Both the position numbers and the translations under genes were made by a program. From Pseudomonas mendocina (GTDB taxonomy: Bacteria > Pseudomonadota > Gammaproteobacteria > Pseudomonadales > Pseudomonadaceae), in NCBI RefSeq assembly GCF_900636545.1, contig NZ_LR134290.1:2294001-2358000 (forward strand): 64,000 bases of DNA, written 5' to 3'. Below, one piece after another: positions 7,897 through 16,861 of the stretch. The notes below the pieces were generated by a model. That model saw only the letters and a list, made by a program, of their open reading frames with translations, had not been told where the DNA came from and did no database searches. The first letter of the stretch is position 1. The number at the start of each line of letters is the position of its first letter.

Positions 7897-8445
7897 TTAG
7901 CGATCGTCGAGTGCGAAGGCCGTCAGGGTGAAGGTAGGAATGCCGGCATCCTGCAGCTTCTGCGAGCCGCCCAGTTCCGGCAGGTCGATGATGGCCGCGG
8001 CCTCGAAAACGCTGGCACGCATCCGCCGTACCAGGTTTGCGGCGGCGATCAGGGTGCCGCCAGTAGCAATCAGATCATCGAAGATCAATACCGAGTCGCC
8101 TTCGCAAAGGCTGTCAGTGTGGACTTCGAGAAAAGCCTGGCCATATTCCGTCTGATAACCTTCGCTGAGTACGTCCGCCGGCAGTTTGCCCTGCTTGCGA
8201 AACAGCACCAGCGGTTTGTTCAGTTCGTAGGCGATGATCGAGCCGATCAGGAAGCCACGGGCATCCATGGCCCCGATATGGCTGAACTCAGCCTCGACGT
8301 AGCGCTGGATGAAGCTGTCGGCAACCATGCGCAGGGCACGTGGCGACTGGAACAGCGGGGTGATGTCGCGAAAGATCACGCCCGGTTTGGGAAAGTCCGG
8401 TACCGGGCGGATCAGGGTCTTGATACTGAATTCGTCAAAGATCAT
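7897..8445 (-). CDS. apt: Adenine phosphoribosyltransferase
   Basis: 182 aa, the usual length. The PRPP-binding motif [13 protein letters not shown] is at residues 119-131 and the N-terminal [14 protein letters not shown] is typical of Apt. It converts adenine and PRPP to AMP and pyrophosphate (purine salvage, cytosol). It lies downstream of anr on the same strand with a 42-bp gap. A GC-rich inverted repeat (GCCCGCC/GGCGGGC, about 7860-7888) just past its stop may end transcription. Confidence 0.95.
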   Translation of the reverse strand: MIFDEFSIKTLIRPVPDFPKPGVIFRDITPLFQSPRALRMVADSFIQRYVEAEFSHIGAMDARGFLIGSIIAYELNKPLVLFRKQGKLPADVLSEGYQTEYGQAFLEVHTDSLCEGDSVLIFDDLIATGGTLIAAANLVRRMRASVFEAAAIIDLPELGGSQKLQDAGIPTFTLTAFALDDR

Positions 8446-8487
8446 CGTCGGGTCCTAATGCGTTGAGCCCGCGAACACCTTGCGAAC

Positions 8488-9222
8488 TCAAACGTCGAGA
8501 TTACCACCGGCCAGGGCGCACAGTTCGATTGGGTCGAGAATGTGCACTTCCTTGCCTTCGGCTTCGAGCAGCTTGTTCTGTTGGAAGCGGGTAAATACGC
8601 GAGACACGGTCTCTACCGCAAGGCCCAAATAGTTACCAATTTCGTTGCGCGACATGGCCAGGCGGAACTGATTGGCGGAAAACCCGCGGGCGCGGAAGCG
8701 CGCCGAAAGGTTGACCAGGAAGGTGGCGATGCGCTCGTCGGCAGTCTTCTTCGACAGCAACAGCATCATCTGCTGATCGTCGCGGATCTCACGACTCATA
8801 ATGCGCATCAACTGGCGGCGCAGTTGCGGCAGTTGCAGGGCCAAGTCATCGAGGCGCTCGAAGGGAATTTCACAGACCGAGGTGGTTTCCAGTGCCTGCG
8901 CCGAAACCGGGTAGCGTTCGCCGTCGACACCGGACAGGCCGACCAGCTCGCTGGGCAGATGGAAACCGGTGATCTGTTCCTCGCCGCCATCGCTGAGGCT
9001 GAAGGTCTTCAATGCACCGGAGCGCACGGCGAATACGGAGCCGAAGGTATCACCCTGGCGGAACAGGAACTCGCCTTTCTTCAACGGGCGGCCGCGCTTG
9101 ACGATATCGTCGAGCGCGTCCATGTCCTCCATGTTCAGAGAGATGGGCAGGCACAAGGCAGCCAGGCTGCAATCCTTGCAATGGGCTTGGTGCTGCGAAC
9201 GCAGCTTGATGCTCTCGGACAT
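8488..9222 (-). CDS. anr: Anaerobic regulator Anr (FNR family)
   Basis: 244 aa from the ATG at 9222 ([18 protein letters not shown]). Cysteines C15, C18 and C24 plus a later Cys in TSVCEIPF can ligate the oxygen-labile [4Fe-4S] cluster. A cyclic-nucleotide-like beta-roll follows, then the recognition helix [10 protein letters not shown] with the E-xx-SR signature that reads TTGAT/C half-sites. It activates microaerobic and anaerobic genes. TTGAC-N4-RTCAA boxes that it could read lie upstream of hemN, ccoG, ccoN2 and a universal stress gene in this window. Its neighbours (hemN, cco genes) fit this role. Confidence 0.95.
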   Translation of the reverse strand: MSESIKLRSQHQAHCKDCSLAALCLPISLNMEDMDALDDIVKRGRPLKKGEFLFRQGDTFGSVFAVRSGALKTFSLSDGGEEQITGFHLPSELVGLSGVDGERYPVSAQALETTSVCEIPFERLDDLALQLPQLRRQLMRIMSREIRDDQQMMLLLSKKTADERIATFLVNLSARFRARGFSANQFRLAMSRNEIGNYLGLAVETVSRVFTRFQQNKLLEAEGKEVHILDPIELCALAGGNLDV

Positions 9223-9376
9223 CGTTCGGCTTCCCGTATATACACGCAATGAGTGTAAGGGTACCCCAGGGTTCGTACCGCGGCCAGCCATATGCTGATT
9301 TGACCAGGCGCTCAAGTTTGGCGCTCTGATGCCGATATGACTGGTAGAACCATAGTCCAAGGCAGGGAGCACCGTG

Positions 9377-9820
9377 ATGCGTATCCAATCCAGCGGCCCG
9401 CTGAGCAATCTCGCTCAAAGCGTACAGCGACAATACACCGCAGCCGAGAGCAGTCCGGAGGAAGTGCGTGAAGGCTTGCGTGTGAGTCTTTCGCAACTGG
9501 GCAAAAGCATGTCGGCCAAGTCCGAGGAAAACGAGGATATCGACAAAAGCGATTTGCCTCAGGCGATCAAGGATCTGCTCAAGATGATTCGCGAGCTACG
9601 GGCTCAGATCGTCGAGAAGCAGGCGCAGATCGAAGCGATCATGAGTGACCAGAGCCTGGATGCAGAGGCCAAGCGCCAAAAGCTCGAGGGGCTGCAGAGC
9701 GAACTCGCTTCGCTCAACAGTGCGCTGACGTCGGCCAACGCCAACCTGATCAAGCTGATGCGTGACAACAATCTCACGGATACCCAGAAGCAAACGGCAT
9801 CGACGCTGGCAATGGGATAA
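9377..9820 (+). CDS. Conserved hypothetical coiled-coil protein
   Basis: 147 aa from the ATG at 9377; a GTG at 9374 is also in frame, but GGGAG is better spaced for the ATG. No signal peptide. Residues 55-125 form a long charged helix with repeated Q/E/K and L heptads ([19 protein letters not shown] and [19 protein letters not shown]), a likely coiled coil. The N-terminus is Ser/Gln-rich. No catalytic motif is seen. It sits between anr (divergent) and hemN (convergent). Function unknown. Confidence 0.65.
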   Translation: MRIQSSGPLSNLAQSVQRQYTAAESSPEEVREGLRVSLSQLGKSMSAKSEENEDIDKSDLPQAIKDLLKMIRELRAQIVEKQAQIEAIMSDQSLDAEAKRQKLEGLQSELASLNSALTSANANLIKLMRDNNLTDTQKQTASTLAMG

Positions 9821-9827
9821 AGACAGT

Positions 9828-9856
9828 GCCCGTGACGGTGTGAATCCGTCACGGGC
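9828..9856. terminator. Stem-loop between convergent genes
   Basis: GCCCGTGACGG and CCGTCACGGGC form an 11-bp perfect stem with a 7-nt loop, between the stop of the coiled-coil gene (9820) and the stop of hemN (9871). No clear T-tract follows on either strand, so termination is likely but not certain. Confidence 0.5.
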
Positions 9857-9870
9857 GCTGATCGGTTTGC

Positions 9871-11253
9871 TCAGATCACCCGCGAGAAGCGCTGGCGCAC
9901 CTGATCATTGAGGTAGCGATCAAACAGCATGCACAGCGAGCGCACCAGCAGACGCCCTGCCGGGCGAACCTCGATACCTTCCGCACTCAGCTCGATCAGG
10001 CCATCGCGATGGAGCTGCTCCAACTCCGGCCAGAGCGCCGCGAAGTAATCGCGGAATACCACCCCGTAGGCCTGCTCGATACCGCCGAAGTGCAGTTCGA
10101 AATGACAGATCAGTTGCTGGATCACGGCGCGGCGCAGGCGGTCGTCTGCATTGCAGTGCAGGCCGCGACGGGTCGCCAGCTGGCCGTTGCCCAGGGTCTG
10201 CTGGTAGACATTGATATCACTGTTGTTCTGGCTGTACAGGTCGCCGATCTGGCTGATGGCTGAAACGCCCAGGCCGATCAGGTCGCAATGGCCATGAGTG
10301 GTGTAGCCCTGGAAGTTGCGTTGCAGGGTGCCTTCTTCCTGGGCGATTGCCAGCTCGTCGTCAGGCAGGGCGAAGTGGTCCATGCCGATGTAGCGATAAC
10401 CTGCGCGTGTCAGTTGTTCGATGCTGTTCTGCAGCATGGCCAGCTTGTCGGCCGGACTGGGCAGGTCGTCGGCGCTGATGCGTCGTTGCGGCATGAAGCG
10501 CTCGGGCAGGTGCGCGTAGTTGAACAGCGACAGGCGATCCGGCTGCAGGGCGATGACTTCGGCAACGGTACGGGCGAAGCGTTCCGGTGTCTGCTTGGGC
10601 AGGCCGTAGATCAGATCGATGTTCACCGAGCGGAACTGCAGGGTGCGCGCCGCCTCGACGATGGCGCGGGTTTCCTCCAGGGTTTGCAGGCGATTGACCG
10701 CACGCTGTACCTCGGGGTCGAGATCCTGGACGCCGAGGCTGACGCGGTTGAAGCCCAGTTCGCGTAGCAGGCCCATGGTCGACCAGTCGGCCTCGCGTGG
10801 ATCGATCTCGATGCTGTAGTCGCCGGAGTCGTCATCCAGCAGGTTGAAGTGCTGGCGCAGGTGCTGCATCAGCCGGCGCAGTTCGTCGTGGCTGAGAAAG
10901 GTCGGCGTGCCGCCACCGAAATGCAGTTGCTCGATCGGCTGGCTCTTGTCGATGTAGCGACTGACGATCTCGATTTCCCGCTCGAGCTTTTCCAGATAGG
11001 GCAGGGCACGACCGCGATCCTTGGTGATGACCTTGTTGCAGGCGCAGTAGTAGCAGATGTGGGCGCAGAACGGGATGTGCACGTACAGCGACAGCGGGCG
11101 TCCGGCCTTGCGACTGTCGCGCAGCGCGTGCAATAGGTCGAACGGGCCGATGGCGTCGTGGAACTGTACGGCGGTCGGGTAAGAGGTGTAGCGCGGGCCG
11201 GCGAGATCGTAGCGGCGGATCAGGTCGGCATCCCACTGGATGGCGTCTTGCAT
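9871..11253 (-). CDS. hemN: Oxygen-independent coproporphyrinogen III oxidase
   Basis: 460 aa radical-SAM enzyme. The cluster motif C63-xxx-C67-xx-C70 (in HIPFCAHICYYCAC) and FGGGTP are present, and the HemN C-terminal domain follows. It oxidatively decarboxylates coproporphyrinogen III to protoporphyrinogen IX without O2, in the cytosol. A TTGACCTGTATCAA Anr box is centred 65 bp upstream of the start, so it should be induced when oxygen is low, supplying haem to the cbb3 oxidases encoded next door. Confidence 0.96.
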   Translation of the reverse strand: MQDAIQWDADLIRRYDLAGPRYTSYPTAVQFHDAIGPFDLLHALRDSRKAGRPLSLYVHIPFCAHICYYCACNKVITKDRGRALPYLEKLEREIEIVSRYIDKSQPIEQLHFGGGTPTFLSHDELRRLMQHLRQHFNLLDDDSGDYSIEIDPREADWSTMGLLRELGFNRVSLGVQDLDPEVQRAVNRLQTLEETRAIVEAARTLQFRSVNIDLIYGLPKQTPERFARTVAEVIALQPDRLSLFNYAHLPERFMPQRRISADDLPSPADKLAMLQNSIEQLTRAGYRYIGMDHFALPDDELAIAQEEGTLQRNFQGYTTHGHCDLIGLGVSAISQIGDLYSQNNSDINVYQQTLGNGQLATRRGLHCNADDRLRRAVIQQLICHFELHFGGIEQAYGVVFRDYFAALWPELEQLHRDGLIELSAEGIEVRPAGRLLVRSLCMLFDRYLNDQVRQRFSRVI

Positions 11254-11311
11254 GGGAAATAATCCTGGACAGGCTGTGTGGCCAGTCTAGGGATGCTGGG
11301 ACGCAACGACC

Positions 11312-11325
11312 TTGACCTGTATCAA
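11312..11325 (-). promoter_or_regulatory. Anr box upstream of hemN
   Basis: TTGACCTGTATCAA matches TTGAT-N4-ATCAA with one half-site change (TTGAC). It is centred about 65 bp upstream of the hemN ATG. Assignment to Anr rests on the consensus and on the function of the gene. Confidence 0.8.
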
Positions 11326-11388
11326 GGGCGCGTAGGGGCACGTTACGGTGGCCTAGCGCTTCGGCTTGCAGCTTGAGGCTTGCTGCGC

Positions 11389-12072
11389 TCAGTGCCCCAT
11401 CAGCCAATGTTGATGAGGGCCGGGCAGGGTCCAGATGCCGAACAGGATGACCAACAGGCCGCCAGCCATGCGTACGCCGCGTTTGCGCAGCAGAGCGGTA
11501 ATGCGCTCTGCCGCCAACCCGGTGGCCAGTAGAACCGGCCAGGTACCCAGGCCGAAGGCCAGCATCAGCAGGGCGCTGTCCACGGCGCTGCCCTGACTGG
11601 AAGCCCACAGCAGCGTGCTGTACACCAGGCCGCACGGCAGCCAGCCCCAGAGCCCGCCTAGCACCACCGCCTTGGGGATGCTCGTGACCGGCATGAAGCG
11701 CCGCGTCAGCGGCTGGATATGCCGCCACAAGCCGCGTCCCAGCGCTTCGATACGGGTCAGGCCACTCCACCAGCCAGCCAGATACAGCCCCATGGCGATC
11801 AGTAGCAGTGCAGCCACTGTGCGCATGACCACCTCGGCCTTGCTGCCGGCAATGGCCCAACCCGCCAGGCCGAGAAGCAGGCCGGCAAGGCTGTAGCTGA
11901 GAATGCGCCCGAGGTTGTAGGCCAATAACAGCTGCAGGCGTCTGCCGCGCTGATCGGGTGGAATCGCCAGGGTCAGCGCCCCCATCAGGCCGCCGCACAT
12001 GCCCAGGCAATGCCCTCCGCCGAGCAGGCCGAGGATCAACGCCGACACCAGCAGAGGTGCCAGTTCAAGCAT
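11389..12072 (-). CDS. TauE/SafE-family membrane protein, cco-cluster associated
   Basis: 227 aa from the ATG at 12072 (MLELAPLLVSALILGLLGG). It has about six membrane helices and the N-terminal GGGHCLGMCGGLMGA motif with two Cys and a His that recurs in cbb3-linked members of this family (DUF2231/SafE-like, also called sulfite exporter-like). The start overlaps ccoS by 8 bp, so it is the last gene of ccoGHIS. It may help with copper or maturation of cbb3 oxidase; that role is inferred from context. Confidence 0.8.
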   Translation of the reverse strand: MLELAPLLVSALILGLLGGGHCLGMCGGLMGALTLAIPPDQRGRRLQLLLAYNLGRILSYSLAGLLLGLAGWAIAGSKAEVVMRTVAALLLIAMGLYLAGWWSGLTRIEALGRGLWRHIQPLTRRFMPVTSIPKAVVLGGLWGWLPCGLVYSTLLWASSQGSAVDSALLMLAFGLGTWPVLLATGLAAERITALLRKRGVRMAGGLLVILFGIWTLPGPHQHWLMGH

Positions 12073-12271
12073 CGGGCTTGTCCTGCTTGCTCTGTTCCTC
12101 GGCCTGCTCGATGCCGGCCTTGTGCAGGGGATCTTCGTCGTCGAACAGAATGCTGTGTGCCGGCCCGTCCAGATCATCGTACTGGCCGCTGTCCACTGCC
12201 CAGAAGAACAGCCAGATGGCGAAGCCGACCAGGCCAATGGCGACGGGGATCAGGATATAAAGGGCGGACAT
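12065..12271 (-). CDS. ccoS: cbb3-type cytochrome oxidase assembly protein CcoS
   Basis: 68 aa with one N-terminal membrane helix (ALYILIPVAIGLVGFAIWLFF), followed by AVDSGQYDDLDGPAHSIL, the conserved CcoS signature, and a charged cytosolic tail. CcoS is needed for cofactor insertion into CcoN. The gene lies between ccoI and the TauE/SafE gene in the ccoGHIS order. Confidence 0.93.
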   Translation of the reverse strand: MSALYILIPVAIGLVGFAIWLFFWAVDSGQYDDLDGPAHSILFDDEDPLHKAGIEQAEEQSKQDKPDA

Positions 12272-12294
12272 GCGGTCTCCATGGAGGCGTCTGA

Positions 12295-12342
12295 GTAGGA
12301 GCGAGGCTCGCGAACCGCCTCCGCGAGGGAACCCGCTCCTAC
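12295..12342. repeat. REP-like element between ccoS and ccoI
   Basis: Arms GTAGGAGCG (12295-12303) and CGCTCCTAC (12334-12342) are perfect inverted repeats, with inner GCGAGG/CCTCGC-type pairing. This is the common pseudomonad GTAGGAGCG palindrome. Its right arm contains the ccoI stop codon (12339-12341). Confidence 0.65.
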
Positions 12343-14747
12343 ATGTTCGGGGTGCGGCTCAGGCGCAGCGCGTTGAGTACCACCAGCAGCGAGCTGAGCG
12401 ACATGCCCACGGCTGCCCAGATCGGCGTGATCCAGCCCAGGGCGGCGAAGGGCAATACGAGACCATTGTACAGGGTGGCCCAGGTCAGGTTTTCGATGAT
12501 GATACGTCGGGTGCGTTTGGCCAGTCGCAGGCCGTCGACTAGGCTGCCCAGCCGGTTCGATAGCAGCACCGCGTCTGCGCTGGTTTTCGCCAGGTCGGAC
12601 GCCGAGCCCATGGCTACGCTGATGTCTGCAGCGGCCAGCACCGGTACGTCGTTGACGCCATCACCGAGCATCAGCACGCGACGGCCTTCGCCATGCAACT
12701 GCTTGAGCACCGCCAGCTTCGCGTCCGGAGTCAGGCCGCCACGGGCATCTTCGATGCCCAGTTGGCGGGCAACTTCGCCGACCATCGGCGAGCTGTCGCC
12801 TGAAAGCAGATGGATGTGCCAGCCGCGGGCGCGGGCGGCGGCGATCAGGTCGGGGGCATCCTCGCGCAGGCGGTCGTCGAGGACGAACCAGGCCAGCGGC
12901 CCCTGTTCATCGCCCAGTAGCAGCCATTGGCCGTGCTCGCTGGCAATCGTGGGGACGGTTTGGCCACTGAGGGCGCAGACGAAGTTGGCCTCACCTATGC
13001 GTAGTAGGCGACCGTCGACGCTGCCCTGCAGGCCCTGGCCTGGGTGGCTGTCGACGGATTCTGCCGCGCGTGGCGCCTGGCTGAAGGCGCGGGCGATGGG
13101 GTGTTCCGAGCGGTTCTCCAGCGCGGCGGCCAGTGCCAGGCAGTCGCCCCCGTCGAGGTCGCGCAGCGCATGGATAGCCTTGAGCGTCAGCCGGCCTTCG
13201 GTCAGGGTGCCGGTCTTGTCAAGTACCAGGGTGTCGATCTGGTTCAGGCCTTCGAGCACATGGCCGCGGGTCAGCAGCATGCCCAGTTTGTGCAGGGTGC
13301 CGGTGGCCGTGGTCAGGGCTGTCGGGGTGGCCAGCGCCAGGGCGCAGGGGCAGGTGGCCACCAGCAAAGCGAGCACGACCCAGAAGGCGCGGCTGGAGTC
13401 GATCTCCCACCAGGCGAAGCCGACCACGGCGGCGGATACCAGGATGAACAGCAGGAACCACTGTGAGACGCGGTCGGCTATTTCCGCCAGGCGTGGTTTC
13501 TCGCTCTGCGCGCGCTCCAGCAGGCGCACGATCGCGGACAGGCGAGTGGCATCGCCCAGCGCCTGCACTTCGACGGTCAGCGGGCCTTCGACATTCAGCG
13601 TGCCTGCCGTTACCCCGTCGCCGATACTGCGTGCCTGCGGCAGGTATTCCCCGGTGAGCAGTGATTCGTCCACGCTCGACTGGCCAGCAAGGATGCGGCC
13701 GTCGGCTGGAATCAGCGAGCCGGGCTGCACCAGCACCCGCTCACCGACACGCAGTTCGCTGAGCAGGATGCGCTGGCTCTGGTCGTCGGCCTCCAGGCGC
13801 AGACAGGACGCTGGCAGCAATTGCACCAGTTGTGCGGTCGCTGCAGCTGTGCGCTCGCGTGCTCGCCGTTCCAGGTAGCGGCCGGCGAGCAGGAACAGGG
13901 CGAACATGCCCACAGCATCGAAATACAGCTCGCCCTGGCCGGTGATGGTCGACCAGATGCCGGCCACGTAAGCGCCGCCGATGGCCAGGGAGACCGATAC
14001 GTCCATGGTCAGGTGGCGGGTGCGCAGGTCGCGCAGCGCGCCGCGAAAGAACTGACCGCAGCAGTAGAAGACGATGGGCGTGGTCAGGAACAGGCTGGTC
14101 CAGCGCAGAATCTTGTCCAGCTCCGGCGACAGGTCGATGTTGAATTCCGGCCAGGTGGCCATGGTCGCCATCATCACCTGCATCCACAACAGGCCGGCCA
14201 CGCCCAGTTCGCGCATGCGCCGGCGGTTTTCCGCAGCCAGACGTTCGGCCGCCTCATCGGCGCGCCAGGGGTGCGCGGCATAGCCGATGCGGCGCAACTC
14301 GGCGAGTAGCTTGCTCAGGGGTATCTGGCTGTCCTGCCAGCGCACCTGCAGGCGGTGGTTGGACAGGTTCAGGTGCGCTTCGGCCACGCCCGGTACGCCG
14401 CGCAGGTGCTTCTCGATCAGCCAGCCGCAGGCGGCACAGCTGATACCCTCGATCAGCAACTGGGTTTCGCTCAGTTCGCCCTCGTGCTGCACGAAAGGAC
14501 GCTGCACATCGCTGCGGTCATACAGTGCCAGTTCATCAGGTAGCGCCTGTGGCAGGGCTTGAGGGTTGGCAGAGTTTTCGCTGCGATGGCTGTAGTAATG
14601 CTCCAGCCCCCCGGCGACGATGGCTTCGGCCACGGCCTGGCAGCCGGGGCAGCACATTTCCCGGCTCTGCCCCAGGACGTCGGCGCGAAAATGGCTGCCG
14701 GGAGGCACCGGCAGGCCACAGTGATAGCAAGGAGTAGGGGCGGGCAT
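12339..14747 (-). CDS. ccoI: Copper-transporting P-type ATPase CcoI
   Basis: 802 aa. An N-terminal zinc-ribbon-like Cys region (CYHC and CCPGC within residues 7-36) precedes a heavy-metal domain with C104-AA-C107. Later come the metal-site CPC in a membrane helix (VATCPCALALATP), the phosphorylation motif DKTGTLTEGR and GDGVNDVPVL. It moves copper across the inner membrane for the CuB centre of cbb3 oxidase (P1B-type, CcoI/FixI/CtpA clade). It is third in the ccoGHIS operon. Confidence 0.95.
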   Translation of the reverse strand: MPAPTPCYHCGLPVPPGSHFRADVLGQSREMCCPGCQAVAEAIVAGGLEHYYSHRSENSANPQALPQALPDELALYDRSDVQRPFVQHEGELSETQLLIEGISCAACGWLIEKHLRGVPGVAEAHLNLSNHRLQVRWQDSQIPLSKLLAELRRIGYAAHPWRADEAAERLAAENRRRMRELGVAGLLWMQVMMATMATWPEFNIDLSPELDKILRWTSLFLTTPIVFYCCGQFFRGALRDLRTRHLTMDVSVSLAIGGAYVAGIWSTITGQGELYFDAVGMFALFLLAGRYLERRARERTAAATAQLVQLLPASCLRLEADDQSQRILLSELRVGERVLVQPGSLIPADGRILAGQSSVDESLLTGEYLPQARSIGDGVTAGTLNVEGPLTVEVQALGDATRLSAIVRLLERAQSEKPRLAEIADRVSQWFLLFILVSAAVVGFAWWEIDSSRAFWVVLALLVATCPCALALATPTALTTATGTLHKLGMLLTRGHVLEGLNQIDTLVLDKTGTLTEGRLTLKAIHALRDLDGGDCLALAAALENRSEHPIARAFSQAPRAAESVDSHPGQGLQGSVDGRLLRIGEANFVCALSGQTVPTIASEHGQWLLLGDEQGPLAWFVLDDRLREDAPDLIAAARARGWHIHLLSGDSSPMVGEVARQLGIEDARGGLTPDAKLAVLKQLHGEGRRVLMLGDGVNDVPVLAAADISVAMGSASDLAKTSADAVLLSNRLGSLVDGLRLAKRTRRIIIENLTWATLYNGLVLPFAALGWITPIWAAVGMSLSSLLVVLNALRLSRTPNM

Positions 14748-14755
14748 CGGCTGAG

Positions 14756-15274
14756 TCAGTAGGAGGGGTTGTCACCGATCAGGATGGTCTGGCCATCGGT
14801 GATGTTCTCTTCCTCGAACAGGCGCCAGTTCTGGCTGCCTTCCTGGCCGAGCAGTTCGACGAAACGGCGGCCGCTGACCTGGTCGACCATCTGCCCGCGA
14901 TACTGGCCGTCAGTGGCTGGCTGCAGGATGACGCGGCGGTCACGCTCCGGTTGGGTCGGCGAAATCAGGTTGAGGACGATCTGCTGGGGTTTGCTGTTGC
15001 CTTCCAGCGCCAGGGTGGCGACGCCGGTGGTGTTGTCCAGCACCAGCTCGCCGTGCAGCTGCAGGCGCTCGGCCAGCTTCTCGCGCTCCAGCGACTGGTT
15101 GATGCCTTTGCCGACGTCGTAGTAATCGTCGGAGATCAGCCCGGGTGGGTTCTTGGTGGCGATGGTGAGCAGGGTCAGGCCCTGCACCACCGAGTAGCCC
15201 AGCAGGAACAGGATGAACCAGGGCCAGAACTGCTTGTACCAGGGTTTGGTTGGCGATGGGTTTTGCTCGGACAT
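14756..15274 (-). CDS. ccoH: cbb3 oxidase assembly protein CcoH (FixH family)
   Basis: 172 aa from the ATG at 15274 (MSEQNPSPTKPWYKQFWPWF). One membrane helix (FWPWFILFLLGYSVVQGLTLL) is followed by a periplasmic FixH domain with DDYYDVGKGINQSLER. CcoH stays bound to the oxidase and is needed for its assembly. It lies between ccoG and ccoI with gaps of 13 and 8 bp. Confidence 0.92.
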   Translation of the reverse strand: MSEQNPSPTKPWYKQFWPWFILFLLGYSVVQGLTLLTIATKNPPGLISDDYYDVGKGINQSLEREKLAERLQLHGELVLDNTTGVATLALEGNSKPQQIVLNLISPTQPERDRRVILQPATDGQYRGQMVDQVSGRRFVELLGQEGSQNWRLFEEENITDGQTILIGDNPSY

Positions 15275-15287
15275 GCTCTTTCCGTTG

Positions 15288-16706
15288 TCAGCGGACGCTG
15301 GGGCCAATGAAGCGGCTGTCGGCGTCGGTCTTGATACTGGGGTCATCCACGGATTGTACGTGGAAGATGATGTTGTTGGCGCTCGAGGGCAGCTTCTCCG
15401 GTGCGATGGAAAGCTCGACAGGGAAGGAATACACCTCACCGGCCAGCGTCCGCACTTCGCGCTTGCCTTCATAAACCAGGCCGTCGAGACCATCGGCGGT
15501 GATCACGTAGGTCATGTCGCGTTGTGCCTTGTTCATGATCTTCAGGGTGTAGACGTTCTCGATATGGCCGCGCTCGTTCTCACGGAACAGTACGCGATCC
15601 TTGAGCACGTCCAGCCCCACCAGCGGGCGTGTGGCCACGGCCCAGGCGAACAGGCCGATCATGGCTACCAGCGCGACAGCGTACCCGATCAGGCGCGGAC
15701 GCAGCAGGTGGGTCTTCTGGCCAGACAGGTTGTGTTCAGTGGTGTAGCTGATCAGCCCCTTGGGATAGTTCATCTTGTCCATGATGTCGTCACAGGCATC
15801 GATGCACGCGGCGCAGCCGATGCACTCGACCTGCAGGCCGTCGCGGATGTCGATGCCGGTAGGGCAGACCTGTACGCACATCTTGCAGTCGATGCAGTCA
15901 CCCAGGCCTTGGGCCTTGTAGTCGGCGTCCTTCTTGCGCGGACCGCGTTTTTCGCCGCGACGCGGGTCATAGGAAACGATCAGGGTGTCCTGGTCGAACA
16001 TCACGCTCTGGAAGCGCGCATAGGGGCACATGTAGATGCATACCTGCTCGCGCAGGTAGCCGGCGTTGCCGTAGGTGGCGAGGGTGAAGAAGCCGATCCA
16101 GAAGTAGGCCCAGCCACTGGCTTCACCGGTGAATATCTCGATCACCAGGTCGCGAATCGGCGTGAAGTAGCCGACGAAGGTGATGGCGGTGAGCAGCGAG
16201 ACACCAACCCAGATGCCATGCTTGGCCAGCTTGCGCCCGAATTTCTTGCCGCTCATGGGCTGTTTGTCGAGCTTCATGCGCTGGTTGCGGTCACCCTCGG
16301 TGACCTTCTCCGCCCACATGAAGACCCAGGTGAACACGCTCTGCGGGCATGTGTAGCCGCACCAGACGCGCCCGGCGAATACGGTGATGAAGAACAGGCC
16401 GAAGGCGCAGATGATCAACAGCCAGGACAGCAACATGAAGTCCTGCGGCCAGTAGGTGGCGCCGAAGATGTTGAATTTGCGTTCCGGCAGGTTCCACCAG
16501 ACGGCCTGACGGCCTTCCCAGTTCAACCAGACAGTGCCGAAGAAGAGCAGGAACAGCAGGGCGCCGCCAACGCGGCGAAGGTTACGATAGAGTCCGGTGA
16601 ATGCGCGGGTGTAGATCTTCTCGCGGCTGGCGTAGAGATCGACGCTGGCATTCTTGGCAGGGGAAGGAGGGGTGACGTCCTGGACGGGAATCTGTTCGCT
16701 CATCAA
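15288..16706 (-). CDS. ccoG: Cytochrome oxidase accessory ferredoxin CcoG
   Basis: 472 aa membrane protein with several helices. Two [4Fe-4S] ferredoxin motifs are present: CIDCKMCVQVCP and CIGCAACIDACD. In the CcoG/RdxA/FixG family the protein acts as a cupric reductase feeding Cu(I) to cbb3 assembly. It is the first gene of the ccoGHIS operon, and an Anr box (16835-16848) lies upstream, just past the ccoP1 stop. Confidence 0.95.
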   Translation of the reverse strand: MMSEQIPVQDVTPPSPAKNASVDLYASREKIYTRAFTGLYRNLRRVGGALLFLLFFGTVWLNWEGRQAVWWNLPERKFNIFGATYWPQDFMLLSWLLIICAFGLFFITVFAGRVWCGYTCPQSVFTWVFMWAEKVTEGDRNQRMKLDKQPMSGKKFGRKLAKHGIWVGVSLLTAITFVGYFTPIRDLVIEIFTGEASGWAYFWIGFFTLATYGNAGYLREQVCIYMCPYARFQSVMFDQDTLIVSYDPRRGEKRGPRKKDADYKAQGLGDCIDCKMCVQVCPTGIDIRDGLQVECIGCAACIDACDDIMDKMNYPKGLISYTTEHNLSGQKTHLLRPRLIGYAVALVAMIGLFAWAVATRPLVGLDVLKDRVLFRENERGHIENVYTLKIMNKAQRDMTYVITADGLDGLVYEGKREVRTLAGEVYSFPVELSIAPEKLPSSANNIIFHVQSVDDPSIKTDADSRFIGPSVR

Positions 16707-16834
16707 TGCATACCAAAGCGGTTGAATGGCAGCCCGGGCCGATACGTGCCGGTCAGGGTCGTTTCACGGTGTCTATATGGTACGCCTGAAAGACAACGCC
16801 CGGGTGCGACGAGCGGTCGCGACCCGGGCGTTCA

Positions 16835-16848
16835 TTGACCCTTGTCAA
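16835..16848 (-). promoter_or_regulatory. Anr box upstream of ccoG
   Basis: TTGACCCTTGTCAA (TTGAC-N4-GTCAA, symmetric arms) is centred about 135 bp upstream of the ccoG start and 13 bp beyond the end of ccoP1. It gives ccoGHIS its own oxygen-responsive promoter in addition to any read-through from ccoNOQP-1. Confidence 0.7.
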
Positions 16849-16861
16849 AGAGTCGTTGCGA

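Noticed and set aside
9290..9320. TTGACCAGGCGCTCAAG upstream of anr as an Anr self-control site
   Set aside because: Half-sites are TTGAC and CTCAA with seven bases between, not four, so it does not fit the consensus.
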